A DNA stretch of 55,631 nt from Bacteroidales bacterium (GCA_017522065.1 JAFXAD010000017.1:1-55631), one strand, 5' to 3'; counted from the stretch's first letter, positions 18,832 to 27,667 are shown. Notes: generated by a model not told the origin, from the sequence alone. Translations and numbers: made by a program.

Positions 18832-20127
18832 TCAAAGTCCGGCGGCAGTTATCAATGTCAAGTAGTTAATATAGTTTTCAAGTCCGCATCGTTCGCAAGT
18901 GTCAGCGGGGTCATGATAGCCTCCGTATCTCTGCCCCATTGTCAGGAAGAAAAGCGATGGAACGTGTTTGCTGAAATACCAGTGGTCGCTGTTTGGACGG
19001 TTTTTGCGTTCACGGATTTCCGGGGCTATCTGTAGGACTTCGTTCAGCTTCTGTAATCTTTCTACGAAAGGTCTTGTCTCCTGTGCATCGGCATTGAATA
19101 CCATCAACCCTTCGTCGCCACCGCAGAACATGTCGATATTCACCAAAAGCCTTACTTTGTCGAAATCGAAAACAGGGTGTTCGACAGCATATTTTGAGCC
19201 CTGCAGACCAGCCTCCTCTCCGCTGAAGAAACAAAACACATGCGTGTAGTGAGGCTTCTCGTCGACCGACATTCTTGCGATATCCAACACGGCTGCGACA
19301 CCGCTCCCGTTGTCATGAGCTCCATAGAAAACCACCGAATCGCCCATTGTGCCGAGGTGGTCATAATGTGCCGTGTACACAATCATCGTATCCACTTCAC
19401 CCTGGACATAACCATATATGTTTTGTGTCTTGTAGTTTGGATGGAACTGTGTGAAAATATTGCAGTTAAGATTCTTCACCTTGCTTGGCAAAGCCGATTT
19501 GAGGATTTCGATATAGGCATATCCGTGCTCATAATTGGTGTTTGCTGGCGAGTATGTATTCAATGCATCTAAAGCCAATAATATTCCGCACGAATTGAAC
19601 GGATTGCGTCTCTGCAAACTACGAATCTGACTTTCAAATCGTGCTTTTTCTTCCTCACTGTTGCTTTTGAAATCTGTGACGTCAATATAGACAAACACAT
19701 TCTGCAGAAGGTCGTTGTTCTTCTTCAGGAATGATTTCAGCTTGTCCGCTTCCATTAACACATTGCCATTGACTTTGAGTATCTTATACGTTCCCCATGT
19801 CGATTTCGACCATGCCGGAACTCTGAATTCGTCATAAGCTTTCAGTTTCTTGTCTCCGATTTTCAATGTTAGAGGTCCTTCCATCGAAAAAACACTGAAT
19901 GTGTATGACTGGTAATAGTTGTCCACCAACGGTTTGACATGGAGTCTGCGAAGTTCTGCTCGAATGTATTCGGCAGCGATGCTGTCACCACGGAACGAGT
20001 ATCCTCGTCCGTGAAACTCCTCCGATGTGAGTCGTCCCAACACCTGACGCATGTAGTTAGTATCTTGTGCCGACAAGAATGTGAAACAAAATAAAAACAA
20101 TAAAAAAGTATAACTAATTCTTTTCAT
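18832..20127 (-). CDS. Secreted M28 family zinc aminopeptidase
   Basis: A 431-residue protein with a Sec signal peptide (MKRISYTFLLFLFCFTFLSA) and an M28 peptidase domain. Metal ligands are visible in AHYDHLG (His), HDNGSG (bridging Asp), SGEEAG (catalytic and metal Glu), NIDMFCGGDEG (Asp) and GGYHDPADT (His). These enzymes remove N-terminal residues or cyclise glutamine; which applies here is not clear. It is probably periplasmic. The gene follows yfcC with about 50 bases between and may share its transcript, coupling peptide degradation and amino-acid transport by context only. Confidence 0.9.
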   Translation of the reverse strand: MKRISYTFLLFLFCFTFLSAQDTNYMRQVLGRLTSEEFHGRGYSFRGDSIAAEYIRAELRRLHVKPLVDNYYQSYTFSVFSMEGPLTLKIGDKKLKAYDEFRVPAWSKSTWGTYKILKVNGNVLMEADKLKSFLKKNNDLLQNVFVYIDVTDFKSNSEEEKARFESQIRSLQRRNPFNSCGILLALDALNTYSPANTNYEHGYAYIEILKSALPSKVKNLNCNIFTQFHPNYKTQNIYGYVQGEVDTMIVYTAHYDHLGTMGDSVVFYGAHDNGSGVAAVLDIARMSVDEKPHYTHVFCFFSGEEAGLQGSKYAVEHPVFDFDKVRLLVNIDMFCGGDEGLMVFNADAQETRPFVERLQKLNEVLQIAPEIRERKNRPNSDHWYFSKHVPSLFFLTMGQRYGGYHDPADTCERCGLENYINYLTLITAAGL

Positions 20128-20176
20128 CTGAATTTTCTATCAAATTATTTTTGGTACCAGACATCATGATGCCTCA

Positions 20177-21787
20177 TTAAAAGCCTGGAAGATTAAGGAA
20201 TAGCGTTGGAAGAATCAGAAGGAATCCTACAAGAATCAAGAAAAGTATGAATTTCCATACCCATTTCAACCATGTGGCATAAGGGATTCGGGCAATACCG
20301 AGACAGCCGATGAGCACACCGGAAGTCGGTGTCAGCATGTTTGTAAACCCGTCACCGAACTGGAAGGCAAGGACTACCGCCTGACGCGAGATGCCCGTCA
20401 GATCGGCAAACTGGGCCATAATAGGCATCGTTAGAGCTGCCTTTGCAGACCCAGAAGGCATTATTATATTCAATGCCGTCTGGAATGCATACATCACCCC
20501 TACTGATGTTATCTCGCCTGCTTTGGCCAATGAGCGTGTAAGACCATACAATATGGTATCCAGCACCTTGCCGTCCTGCAAAATGAAAATTATGCCACTT
20601 GCCAAGCCGACAACCAAAGCGGCCGAAAGAATATCCTTACACCCTGCCAAAAAGAGTTTCGCAATCTCATCGGCTTTCTGTCCGTACGCAATTCCGGAAA
20701 GCAAGCCCATTGCCAAGAACAGAGCCGATATCTCCATCACATACCAGCTGTATCCAAGAACTCCTATGACAAGATATGCAATGGTGAAAACAAGCAAGTC
20801 GAGTATGAAAAAATGAACCGATTTGCGCAACGTGAAGATGCCGCTTACAACAAAAAGAACAGCCACAACGGGCATCAATGAAATACTGGCTTTACTGCTG
20901 CCAACAGTCACCGTCGTAACCGGAAACTTTACGGCACAAACGACCAACACTATCGACAATAAGACAAATACCACCCACGCAGATTTCGGAGTATAGTATT
21001 CCGTTTTTTCTGTTGCCAACTCTTGTCCGCGTTCCCTCCAATAGGAATCCAGTTTATAGACTGGCGAGGATTCAGGATTTTTCTTGACTCGGTTGGCATA
21101 GACAATCACAAATGCAATTCCTATCGCTGTGAGTATGACCCAACACACAGCCCGATATTCCAATCCCGAAAAGAGTGGCACTCCAGCTATACCCTGGGCA
21201 ATCCCAATCGTAAACGGGTTGAGCATTGCTCCTGCAAATCCCACATGTGCCGCCATATAACACATACAAATGCCGACAATGGAATCATACCCCATCGATA
21301 TGGCCAGCGGAACAAAAACCACGACAAAGGCTATCGTCTCTTCACTCATGCCGAAAACGGCACCAAACAGACTGAACAATATCATCACCGATGCAATGAT
21401 AACGTTATCGACGCCAACCTTCTTAAACAACCTATTGCCGTTCAGACGTCTTGCTTTCCGCAAGAAGGCCATGACACCTATATCTATGGCATGGCTGGAG
21501 TTGAGTATCCAGAACGCACCGCCTACCATAAGGATAAAAACAATAATGTCGGCCTTGTCACAAAATCCAGAAAAGAGCGATGAAAACACTTGCCATGTCT
21601 GGGGATTATGATCCACTCGCCTGAAGGAATTGTCTTTGACCACACTCCTTGTCGACACTGTCCCGTCTGCATTTGCAACCTCGACGGTTTCCCTTAGGAA
21701 CTCGCCACCCGGCACAATCCAAGTGATTCCTGCAGCAATAAGAATCAGGAAGAATACGATAGTGAATGTGTGCGGTATACGTTTCAC
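20177..21787 (-). CDS. yfcC: YfcC family transporter (DcuC/ArcD-type basic amino acid antiporter family)
   Basis: A 536-residue inner-membrane protein with about twelve helices. The opening MKRIPHTFTIVFFLILIAAG with the following WIVPGGEF is characteristic of YfcC-family proteins. Conserved family stretches include GGAFWIL and a late MPSGSAKAALTMPIMAQFAD. The family is annotated as putative basic amino-acid or C4-dicarboxylate transporters; the substrate is not established. The start codon is GTG (21787). A 16-bp perfect hairpin lies 20 bases upstream of it. Confidence 0.9.
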   Translation of the reverse strand: MKRIPHTFTIVFFLILIAAGITWIVPGGEFLRETVEVANADGTVSTRSVVKDNSFRRVDHNPQTWQVFSSLFSGFCDKADIIVFILMVGGAFWILNSSHAIDIGVMAFLRKARRLNGNRLFKKVGVDNVIIASVMILFSLFGAVFGMSEETIAFVVVFVPLAISMGYDSIVGICMCYMAAHVGFAGAMLNPFTIGIAQGIAGVPLFSGLEYRAVCWVILTAIGIAFVIVYANRVKKNPESSPVYKLDSYWRERGQELATEKTEYYTPKSAWVVFVLLSIVLVVCAVKFPVTTVTVGSSKASISLMPVVAVLFVVSGIFTLRKSVHFFILDLLVFTIAYLVIGVLGYSWYVMEISALFLAMGLLSGIAYGQKADEIAKLFLAGCKDILSAALVVGLASGIIFILQDGKVLDTILYGLTRSLAKAGEITSVGVMYAFQTALNIIMPSGSAKAALTMPIMAQFADLTGISRQAVVLAFQFGDGFTNMLTPTSGVLIGCLGIARIPYATWLKWVWKFILFLILVGFLLILPTLFLNLPGF

Positions 21788-21806
21788 GTTGTTTGGGTAT
21801 AAGTAC

Positions 21807-21844
21807 GCAATATGTTTTCAACGAAAGGGTTGAAAACATATTGC
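21807..21844 (-). terminator. Strong 16-bp hairpin between purC and yfcC
   Basis: GCAATATGTTTTCAAC (21807-21822) and its perfect complement (21829-21844) enclose a 6-base loop. It lies 58 bases downstream of purC and 20 bases upstream of the yfcC GTG. There is no T-run after it, so it may be a weak terminator, an mRNA-processing or stability element, or an attenuating structure in the yfcC leader. Confidence 0.55.
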
Positions 21845-21870
21845 ATGCTGTTTTAAAAAATATTATTGTT

Positions 21871-21898
21871 TAATCACTAATCACTAATCACTAATCAC
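21871..21898 (-). repeat. Four perfect heptamers TAATCAC after purC
   Basis: TAATCAC repeats four times without error and ends three bases from the purC stop codon. It is a third, unrelated heptamer array in this window placed exactly at the 3' end of a coding region. Confidence 0.9.
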
Positions 21899-21901
21899 TA
21901 A

Positions 21902-22858
21902 TTATTTATCTAAGAGTCTCTCAAGACACTTTGTGACATTTCTTTCTATACGTGCATTCACGTCGGCACAATCTTCGGCCTTGATGAATTTCTCTCCTGT
22001 AATGTGTTCGTATAGTTCTATATATCTGTCCGTGATTGAATTGACAATTTCGTCGGTCATTTCAGGCACTTTCTGACCTTCTTTACCCTGGAAACCATTG
22101 TCCATCAACCATTCGCGGACGAACTCCTTGCTCAACTGGCGCTGGTGTTCGCCTTTTGCCTGGCGTTCTTCGTATCCTTCGGCATAAAAATAGCGTGATG
22201 AGTCGGGAGTGTGGATTTCGTCAATCAGGTATATCTTTCCATCGCGTTTTCCGAATTCGTATTTTGTGTCGACAAGTATGAGACCTTTTTGAGCAGCGAT
22301 TTCCGTTCCGCGCTGGAAGAGCTGAAGAGAATACTTCTCCAGCATATCATAGTCCTCTTTCGAGACAAGACCTGTACGGATGATTTCCTCGCGCGAAATG
22401 TTTTCATCGTGGCCTTCGTCGGCTTTGGTTGTCGGGGTAACAATCGGTGTCGGGAATTTCTGGTTTTCGACCATACCATCAGGCAGTTGTATGCCACACA
22501 GCACACGGTTGCCGGCTTTATATTCCCTCCATGCCGAGCCTGCCAAATAACCACGAACAATCATCTCGACACGAAATCCTTCACATTTCAGCCCCACTGT
22601 GACCATCGGATCTGGCGTCTCAATTTTCCAGTTGGGAACGATGTCGGCAGTGGCATCCAAAAACTTCGATGCTATCTGATTGAGCACCTGACCCTTGTAT
22701 GGAATACCCTTGGGAAGTACCACATCGAATGCCGATATACGGTCACTGACAACCATGGCCATATACTTGTCGTCAATGTTGTAAACATCACGCACTTTAC
22801 CTACATACAGGCTCTTTTGTTTCGGAAAATTAAAATTTGTTTTTACTATTGCTTGCAT
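21902..22858 (-). CDS. purC: Phosphoribosylaminoimidazole-succinocarboxamide synthase
   Basis: SAICAR synthetase, which condenses CAIR with aspartate using ATP in de novo purine synthesis. The 318-residue protein has the family motifs [11 protein letters not shown] near the N-terminus, [31 protein letters not shown] and LVDTKYEFG, with [17 protein letters not shown] near the end. It is of the longer (about 310 aa) bacterial and eukaryote-like type common in Bacteroidota. No other purine gene is adjacent. The leader contains TTAACC repeat words and a 96-bp element. Confidence 0.96.
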   Translation of the reverse strand: MQAIVKTNFNFPKQKSLYVGKVRDVYNIDDKYMAMVVSDRISAFDVVLPKGIPYKGQVLNQIASKFLDATADIVPNWKIETPDPMVTVGLKCEGFRVEMIVRGYLAGSAWREYKAGNRVLCGIQLPDGMVENQKFPTPIVTPTTKADEGHDENISREEIIRTGLVSKEDYDMLEKYSLQLFQRGTEIAAQKGLILVDTKYEFGKRDGKIYLIDEIHTPDSSRYFYAEGYEERQAKGEHQRQLSKEFVREWLMDNGFQGKEGQKVPEMTDEIVNSITDRYIELYEHITGEKFIKAEDCADVNARIERNVTKCLERLLDK

Positions 22859-22889
22859 ATTATTATTTTGTATAGTTTAAAAGTTAAAA

Positions 22890-23069
22890 AATTGTATCTG
22901 AAGTTAAGGTTAAGGTTAACGTTGATGGAATCTTAGTTATATTTATTAGAGTAATTAGCATGTAATTATATCCTGCGTAGCCTTCGCGTAATTCGAGTAA
23001 TTCGCCGTTTAAAATAAGGTTAACGTTGATGAATTGTATCTGAAGTTAAGGTTAAGGTTAAGGTTAAGG
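22890..23069 (-). repeat. Repeat filling the rsmD-purC gap, including 96-bp element copy C (22933-23028)
   Basis: On the minus strand: TTAACC words starting inside the last rsmD codons, an anchor TTAACTTCAGATACA, the 96-bp element (identical to 6761-6856 and 6915-7010), further TTAACC words and a second anchor. AACGTTAACC, which carries the rsmD stop codon, is the same word that flanks the 96-bp elements. Confidence 0.92.
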
Positions 23070-23618
23070 TTAACGTTGATGAATATTTTTTGCGAAGAAA
23101 GTGAAGTTAACTTTTCCATACGCCCTATGCTGCCAAAAATGAGGGTTGTCTTCGAACGAGAATTCTTTCGGATGTTCAAGAATGAAAATGCCGTCGTCTT
23201 CAAGCACGTCACTGTCGAAAACCAATTGTGGCAATACGGGCAGATCATTGAGCGCATAAGGAGGATCGGCAAAAACTATGTCAAATTTCCTGTTTGCACG
23301 CTTCAACAAGTCAAAGACATCGGCCCTTACCACACGCATATTCCCTATCTTCATTTGCTGCACGGTGCTTTTCATGAATTCGGTACATGCGTTGTTGATA
23401 TCCACACTCGTAACCTCCTTGGCACCGCGCGACACAAACTCGACGCTCACAGCCCCCGTACCGGCAAAAAGATCCATTACCGAACATTCGTCATAATCGA
23501 CGTAGTTGTTCAATATATTGAAAAGACTTTCCCTTGCCATATCGGTGGTAGGTCTGACAGGAAGCGACGTCGGCGGATTCAATTTCCGTCCTCTGAATGT
23601 GCCTGCAATTATACGCAT
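23070..23618 (-). CDS. rsmD: 16S rRNA (guanine(966)-N2)-methyltransferase
   Basis: A 182-residue SAM-dependent methyltransferase that methylates G966 of 16S rRNA. Visible motifs are MRIIAGTFRGRKL, the SAM-binding MDLFAGTGAVSVEFVSRGA (about 49-67) and the catalytic FADPPY (about 116-121). The C-terminal residues IHQR and the stop codon are encoded by the repeat word AACGTTAACC rather than by a conserved RsmD tail. It sits downstream of DUF3822, an arrangement I recall as usual in Bacteroidales. Confidence 0.95.
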   Translation of the reverse strand: MRIIAGTFRGRKLNPPTSLPVRPTTDMARESLFNILNNYVDYDECSVMDLFAGTGAVSVEFVSRGAKEVTSVDINNACTEFMKSTVQQMKIGNMRVVRADVFDLLKRANRKFDIVFADPPYALNDLPVLPQLVFDSDVLEDDGIFILEHPKEFSFEDNPHFWQHRAYGKVNFTFFAKNIHQR

Positions 23619-23643
23619 AGGATTACGGTTGATGAAATAGGTA

Positions 23644-23682
23644 ATTGTATCTGAAGTTAAGGTTAAGGTTAAGGTTAAAGTA
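23644..23682 (-). repeat. Short TTAACC array with anchor between DUF3822 and rsmD
   Basis: Four TTAACC-type words followed by the anchor TTAACTTCAGATACA (minus strand). The array begins at the DUF3822 stop codon (23675) and ends about 25 bases from the rsmD ATG. Confidence 0.85.
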
Positions 23683-24499
23683 TTAAAGCATATCTATACA
23701 GCCCTACGTGCTGCATCTCTGTATCGGACAGCTTTTTGTCACGTCCGCCATAGAGCGACACCTTGGGGAAGTAAGGTCTCATTTTGGAATAACCATCCCT
23801 ATCAATGTTTCCGCACAATGCAACCTCCATAGCCGCATCCTCAAGGTGCAGCTGCTTTGTTATGTTCAAAGCATGGTATAGCGTTTCCTCTGTGCAGCTG
23901 CATTTGAATGTATTGCTAAGCTGAAGTTTCTTGTTGCAGAATATTGCGAAATCGCTTTCCCCATCCCGGATATTGACAAGCATCACCGAGCGCATGTCGC
24001 TATATGATAATATTTTGTCATTAACCATCGCAGCATGTTGGCAAGTGACTTTCAGCCCTGGAATGGCAATTTTGAACGCCGAAGCCTGATTGTTGTTGGC
24101 GCTGAACACGATATAAGATTTTATCGCTTCATTGTAATTACAGAATACACCATTCCCCTCATGCACCTTGCAGAGCGCTTCGAGATACTCCGTTTTCTTT
24201 GTTTCATCAAAAAGGTGCTCAGGAATCCATACCATTTGGTCCGTAGGTATAATCAGTCGGACATCTTTGAGCCCGAAAGTTTGAATCTTTATCTCCGCAA
24301 AAATGTTTTTGATGTCTGATATCAATTCAGCTATCGGAGAATTGATATTGCATTCCACTTCTCCAATGGCAAGGAGTTCGTCATGTGTGCTGCACACCGA
24401 AAAAGAAAATCCATTTGACTCGATGCAAATGGACAATCTTTTTTCAAATGAGGCAACATCTTTGTCTGATCCGATAAACGACTTAATTATATGCGACAT
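23675..24499 (-). CDS. DUF3822 family protein
   Basis: A 274-residue protein of a family restricted, as far as I recall, to Bacteroidota and usually placed next to rsmD. The fold is related to actin/hexokinase-like type IV pilus ATPase (PilM-like) proteins by annotation, but function is unknown. Visible features are an N-terminal SFEKRLSICIESNGFSFSV, a central RLIIPTDQMVWIPEHLFD and a C-terminal ALCGNIDRDGYSKMRPYF. I chose the ATG at 24499 (MSHIIKSFIG). The reading frame stays open to 24646 only because it runs through the repeat element upstream; that extension is an artefact. Confidence 0.8.
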   Translation of the reverse strand: MSHIIKSFIGSDKDVASFEKRLSICIESNGFSFSVCSTHDELLAIGEVECNINSPIAELISDIKNIFAEIKIQTFGLKDVRLIIPTDQMVWIPEHLFDETKKTEYLEALCKVHEGNGVFCNYNEAIKSYIVFSANNNQASAFKIAIPGLKVTCQHAAMVNDKILSYSDMRSVMLVNIRDGESDFAIFCNKKLQLSNTFKCSCTEETLYHALNITKQLHLEDAAMEVALCGNIDRDGYSKMRPYFPKVSLYGGRDKKLSDTEMQHVGLYRYALIL

Positions 24500-24514
24500 A
24501 GATGTTATTGATTT

Positions 24515-24586
24515 ATTTATTAGAGTAATTAGCATGTAATTATATCCTGCGTAGCCTTCGCGTAATTCGAGTAATTCGCCGTTTAA
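24515..24586 (+). repeat. 96-bp element, partial copy D (72 bp)
   Basis: ATTTATTAGAGTAATTAGC through CGCCGTTTAA matches the internal 72 bp of the three full copies. Both ends are missing, including the TTAACC-type flank. It lies in the leader of the DUF3822 gene. Confidence 0.9.
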
Positions 24587-24616
24587 GTAATACTTTTGTA
24601 GTATTTTGCAATAAAT

Positions 24617-24655
24617 ACAAATGGTATGTAGGCATATAACCCACATACCATTTGT
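24617..24655 (-). terminator. Terminator hairpin after the gene at 24668
   Basis: A perfect 13-bp stem (ACAAATGGTATGT with its complement at 24643-24655) encloses a 13-base loop that can add a short inner stem. It starts 13 bases past the stop codon. The downstream T content on the minus strand is modest (ATTTATT), so termination is likely but not textbook. Confidence 0.7.
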
Positions 24656-24667
24656 GCATTTGGTTAA

Positions 24668-25393
24668 TTATTCGAAATTACCTTCGGTAACAGGAGCGGT
24701 GATGTCGCCGACTTTCCAGCCCAAGAACTTGTTCATGTCTTTAAGTTCGGCTTTCTTGTTTATAAGCCATTGCTCATCGCTTCCAGTGAAAATCTCAACA
24801 AATTTATGGAATGCACCATCGTTTGAATCATTTGTGTAATCGGCAAACAGGTCGTCGAGGGTTACAAAAGCCTCAAAGGTAGGAAGTTTTCCGCCAGCGC
24901 CAGAGAGCGATGCAGCGACGGAGTCCGCCTTGATGGTGAATTTGGTTTGCTTGTGGGTATAAGGAACATAGATTACATCGGCCAACTGCTCGTCGGTCAA
25001 TGTAAGTTTTTTATCTTCGCGTAGTTTTTCCAGAGGCACAACATAAACCTCTTTCTGGACGATCCAGCCTTTACGGATAGCCTCAAGTTCAGGCATGTCG
25101 TAAACAGAATCCGGTGCATTTTCGGCCTTCTCCTTGCGCATCACCTTCTGCTCTTGCTTGCTCAGATTGAGAAGCAATGTGTCGAAGTTGCCGCAATAGG
25201 TACCGTAAGCAGCCTTGTGGGCCTCTTCCAATGTGCGAATCACTTTCAGTTTTTCGCCACAGGCATCGCGACGTGTGTAGTATTCAGACTCGCGCTGCTG
25301 AGGACGATTGATACAGAGGAAAATCATAACGCCCAAGAACACAATCAGTAGTCCAAGGACACTCTTCAGGATAATAGATCCAGTCTTGCTCAT
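24668..25393 (-). CDS. Unknown membrane-anchored protein
   Basis: A 241-residue protein with one N-terminal membrane segment (about 8-30, ILKSVLGLLIVFLGVMIFL) and a long extracytoplasmic part. After the helix come a charged stretch RESEYYTRRDACGEKLKVIR and LEEAHKAAYGTYCGNFDTLL, with two cysteines that could pair. The helix followed by a helical segment with AYGTYCGNFDTL recalls pseudopilin-like organisation, but this is not enough to assign a function. It has its own -7 box upstream and its own terminator, so it is a single-gene unit. Confidence 0.7.
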   Translation of the reverse strand: MSKTGSIILKSVLGLLIVFLGVMIFLCINRPQQRESEYYTRRDACGEKLKVIRTLEEAHKAAYGTYCGNFDTLLLNLSKQEQKVMRKEKAENAPDSVYDMPELEAIRKGWIVQKEVYVVPLEKLREDKKLTLTDEQLADVIYVPYTHKQTKFTIKADSVAASLSGAGGKLPTFEAFVTLDDLFADYTNDSNDGAFHKFVEIFTGSDEQWLINKKAELKDMNKFLGWKVGDITAPVTEGNFE

Positions 25394-25438
25394 TTTATTT
25401 AGTGTTTTTATTGTTTATAATCTGACTATTTGAGTTTG

Positions 25439-25446
25439 CAAATATA
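25439..25446 (-). promoter_or_regulatory. Promoter -7 box TATATTTG
   Basis: TATATTTG on the minus strand fits TAnnTTTG, 45 bases before the ATG of the 25393 gene. The -33 element is not clear. Confidence 0.55.
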
Positions 25447-25614
25447 CGAAGTTTTATTCAAATCACTCAGTTGTGAAAATATTTTTTTTAGGGAGCTATC
25501 GCAAAAACATAATTGATAGCATGTTGCAGAATGTTCTTTTTGGATTCAAACTTAACGAAGTCTTATGCTACAGCATCATTTTTTCACTTTTGCCGCATAG
25601 TTTTCAGTTCAGTT

Positions 25615-27018
25615 TCAGAATTTGCCTTGCTCCAGATGGTGAAGATTAACTTTGCAATCGAAGTTGTCGTTCAGATACTGTGCAATCTGCTCGGCACAAT
25701 AGACCGACCTGTGGCGGCCTCCCGTGCATCCGAAGTTGATCATCAGCCGTGTATACCCTCTTCCGATATAACTGTTGACAGCCTCACTGACAATTCCCCT
25801 GACATGATTCAGAAAGCGCTCGGTTTCTTCACGCTCTTCGAAGAAATCGATAACGGCCTTGTCTCTTCCATTGAGGGTTTTGTATTCATCAAACTGGCCA
25901 GGATTCGGAAGCGCACGGCAGTCAAATACGAAACCACCTCCATTCCCGTACTTGTCGAACGGTATACCTTTGCGGTAAGAAAAACTGAAGATGCTGACAG
26001 TCAACTCCTCCCCGTCTTCGGCATATTCTTTCATGGAGCATATCGACTCCCATACCGACATCAGGTGCGGAATCTCGACAGGAAGTTTTGTAGTGGATAT
26101 CACTTTCCTAAGGTTCCGTACGGCAAAAGGAATGCTCTTGATAAAGTGTTCCTTCTTCTCAATGACACCTCTGTATCCGTATGCTCCCATGGCTTGCATC
26201 ATTCGGGCAAGGACGTAGCCATAGAATTTGTTGCGGAAGTGTTCCTTCTCAGCATCGTTACCGCTGTCACCGAACCGTTTCACAAGATAGTAGTCGAGCA
26301 ACTGTTTGCGCATCTCGTCGGGGACATTGGATTTCGAGCTGTACAAAAGCGACGCAAGGTCATATTGGGCAGCCCCCATACGGGCACCTTGGAAATCGAC
26401 AAAATACATCTCGTCGTCGACAAGCATTATGTTGCGCGATTGGAAGTCGCGATACATGAAATACGTACAGTCGTCATCAAGCAGATAGGTTATGAACGTT
26501 CTGAAATCAGTTTCCAGCTGTTGTTCGTCGAACTGGATATGGAACAGTTTAAGGAAATAATACTTAAAATAGTTCATGTCCCACAGCAGGGCTTGTTCGT
26601 CGAATTTCGGACGAGGATAAGCCTTGCTGAAATCGATGTCCCTGCATGCTGTCTGGATATGTATAAGCCTGTCTATCGCCTTTTTGTACAACGCAAGCAT
26701 CGATTCAGACACATCCACGTCGTTTGTCTTGCGCGAGGTTAGCCACGTGTACAATGTGACATTGCCCAGGTCCTCCTGCAGGTATGTGGTCCTGTCTTCG
26801 CTGATGGCGTACACTTCGGGCACCTTAACGCCGCGTTTCTTCATCTCGTTGGCAAAGAAAAAGAAAGCTTCGTTCTCGCGGACATCACTGCCTATGGTTG
26901 CAATACAGGTCTTGTTCTTACCGACAAGCCTGTAGTATAGTCTATTAGAACCATTGGCCGACATTTGTATTATGCTTTCGCATGGTTCACCGGCCCACGT
27001 TTTAAACAATTCTTCCAT
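25615..27018 (-). CDS. AmgK-like sugar kinase fused to RapZ C-terminal domain
   Basis: A 467-residue two-domain protein. Residues 1 to about 330 form an aminoglycoside-phosphotransferase-like kinase: YRDFQSRNIML is the catalytic loop (Asp and Asn present) and VDFQGA the metal-binding loop. This is closest to AmgK, which phosphorylates the anomeric position of N-acetylmuramate or N-acetylglucosamine in cell-wall recycling. Residues from about 340 match the C-terminal half of RapZ, including FGCTGGRHRSV. In enterobacteria RapZ senses glucosamine-6-phosphate and controls GlmS mRNA. The fusion is known to me from Bacteroidota, but its combined role is not established. The gene starts 2 bases from the AtpZ-like gene and is co-transcribed with it. 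Confidence 0.88.
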   Translation of the reverse strand: MEELFKTWAGEPCESIIQMSANGSNRLYYRLVGKNKTCIATIGSDVRENEAFFFFANEMKKRGVKVPEVYAISEDRTTYLQEDLGNVTLYTWLTSRKTNDVDVSESMLALYKKAIDRLIHIQTACRDIDFSKAYPRPKFDEQALLWDMNYFKYYFLKLFHIQFDEQQLETDFRTFITYLLDDDCTYFMYRDFQSRNIMLVDDEMYFVDFQGARMGAAQYDLASLLYSSKSNVPDEMRKQLLDYYLVKRFGDSGNDAEKEHFRNKFYGYVLARMMQAMGAYGYRGVIEKKEHFIKSIPFAVRNLRKVISTTKLPVEIPHLMSVWESICSMKEYAEDGEELTVSIFSFSYRKGIPFDKYGNGGGFVFDCRALPNPGQFDEYKTLNGRDKAVIDFFEEREETERFLNHVRGIVSEAVNSYIGRGYTRLMINFGCTGGRHRSVYCAEQIAQYLNDNFDCKVNLHHLEQGKF

Positions 27019-27020
27019 TG

Positions 27021-27227
27021 TTACTGTTTCATACCTTTGACGAGCCTGATGATTGCCACAGTCAGACCAACAGCTGTCATTATCAATGTAAACAAGGGCA
27101 CGTTACCGCCGCGTTTGCGGTCGATAGCGACACCTGCCCATACTGCTCCGCCGACAATAACTGCCATTTCTATTCCGAGAGTGGAATAGCGGACCCAGTT
27201 CTCAAGGTCGTTTCTACTCTTTTTCAT
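27021..27227 (-). CDS. AtpZ/AtpI-like small membrane protein
   Basis: A 68-residue protein with two membrane helices: WVRYSTLGIEMAVIVGGAVWAG and the segment starting LFTLIMTAVGLTVAIIRLV. It matches the ATPase_gene1 (AtpZ) family, assembly or Mg2+/Ca2+ transport partners of F-type ATP synthase. The start is the ATG at 27227 (MKKSRNDLENW), which overlaps the end of the bactofilin gene by 14 bases; an upstream in-frame start at 27251 would extend the overlap. No ATP synthase subunit gene is nearby. Confidence 0.8.
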   Translation of the reverse strand: MKKSRNDLENWVRYSTLGIEMAVIVGGAVWAGVAIDRKRGGNVPLFTLIMTAVGLTVAIIRLVKGMKQ

Positions 27228-27615
27228 TATCGTTGGCACCGTTCTCGGCACCCCGCATCTCGTTTTCCTTCCTTACTTCGTCGAGCATGCGGCATGTGCC
27301 GGAGAATGTAGCTCCCGGTTCAATGCTCAAACGGTTGATAAGGATGTCGCCTTTCACATTAGCTGTGCTGTTGAGCGAGAGGAGCTCCTTTACCGAGATA
27401 TTGCCCTCTACCCTACCTATGATGTTGGCATTCTGGCAAACGACATTTCCTTTCACGAATCCCGATTCGCCGACAACGAGTTTTCCGTTAAGTGTGATGT
27501 TTCCATCCAAGGTTCCGTCAAGGCGAAAATCGCCTACTGCACTGACAGCTCCTTTAATTGTGGTACCTTGTGCAATTGTGTTGATTGAGCTTTCCATTTC
27601 TGCAAATTTAGCCAT
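27214..27615 (-). CDS. Bactofilin family polymer-forming protein
   Basis: A 133-residue bactofilin (DUF583). The core, about residues 15-110, is a right-handed beta-helix seen as short repeats: GDFRLDGTLDGNITLNGKLV, then VVCQNANIIGRVEGNISV, then ANVKGDILINRLSIEPGATF. Bactofilins assemble nucleotide-free filaments that recruit cell-wall enzymes. The tail is charged and disordered (about 112-133). The gene is sandwiched between the SprE-like lipoprotein and the AtpZ-like gene and overlaps the latter. Confidence 0.93.
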   Translation of the reverse strand: MAKFAEMESSINTIAQGTTIKGAVSAVGDFRLDGTLDGNITLNGKLVVGESGFVKGNVVCQNANIIGRVEGNISVKELLSLNSTANVKGDILINRLSIEPGATFSGTCRMLDEVRKENEMRGAENGANDNEKE

Positions 27616-27667
27616 TTTTATTTGTATTGTCTTAAAGGTTTTTTCGGACTAAACCGACCTTTGTCTA

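Noticed and set aside
24500-24646. 49-residue N-terminal extension of the DUF3822 gene
   Set aside because: It is read through the 72-bp repeat element; family members start at MSH.
25513-26742. 409-codon open frame on the plus strand
   Set aside because: Antisense to the kinase-RapZ fusion gene, whose motifs are unambiguous.
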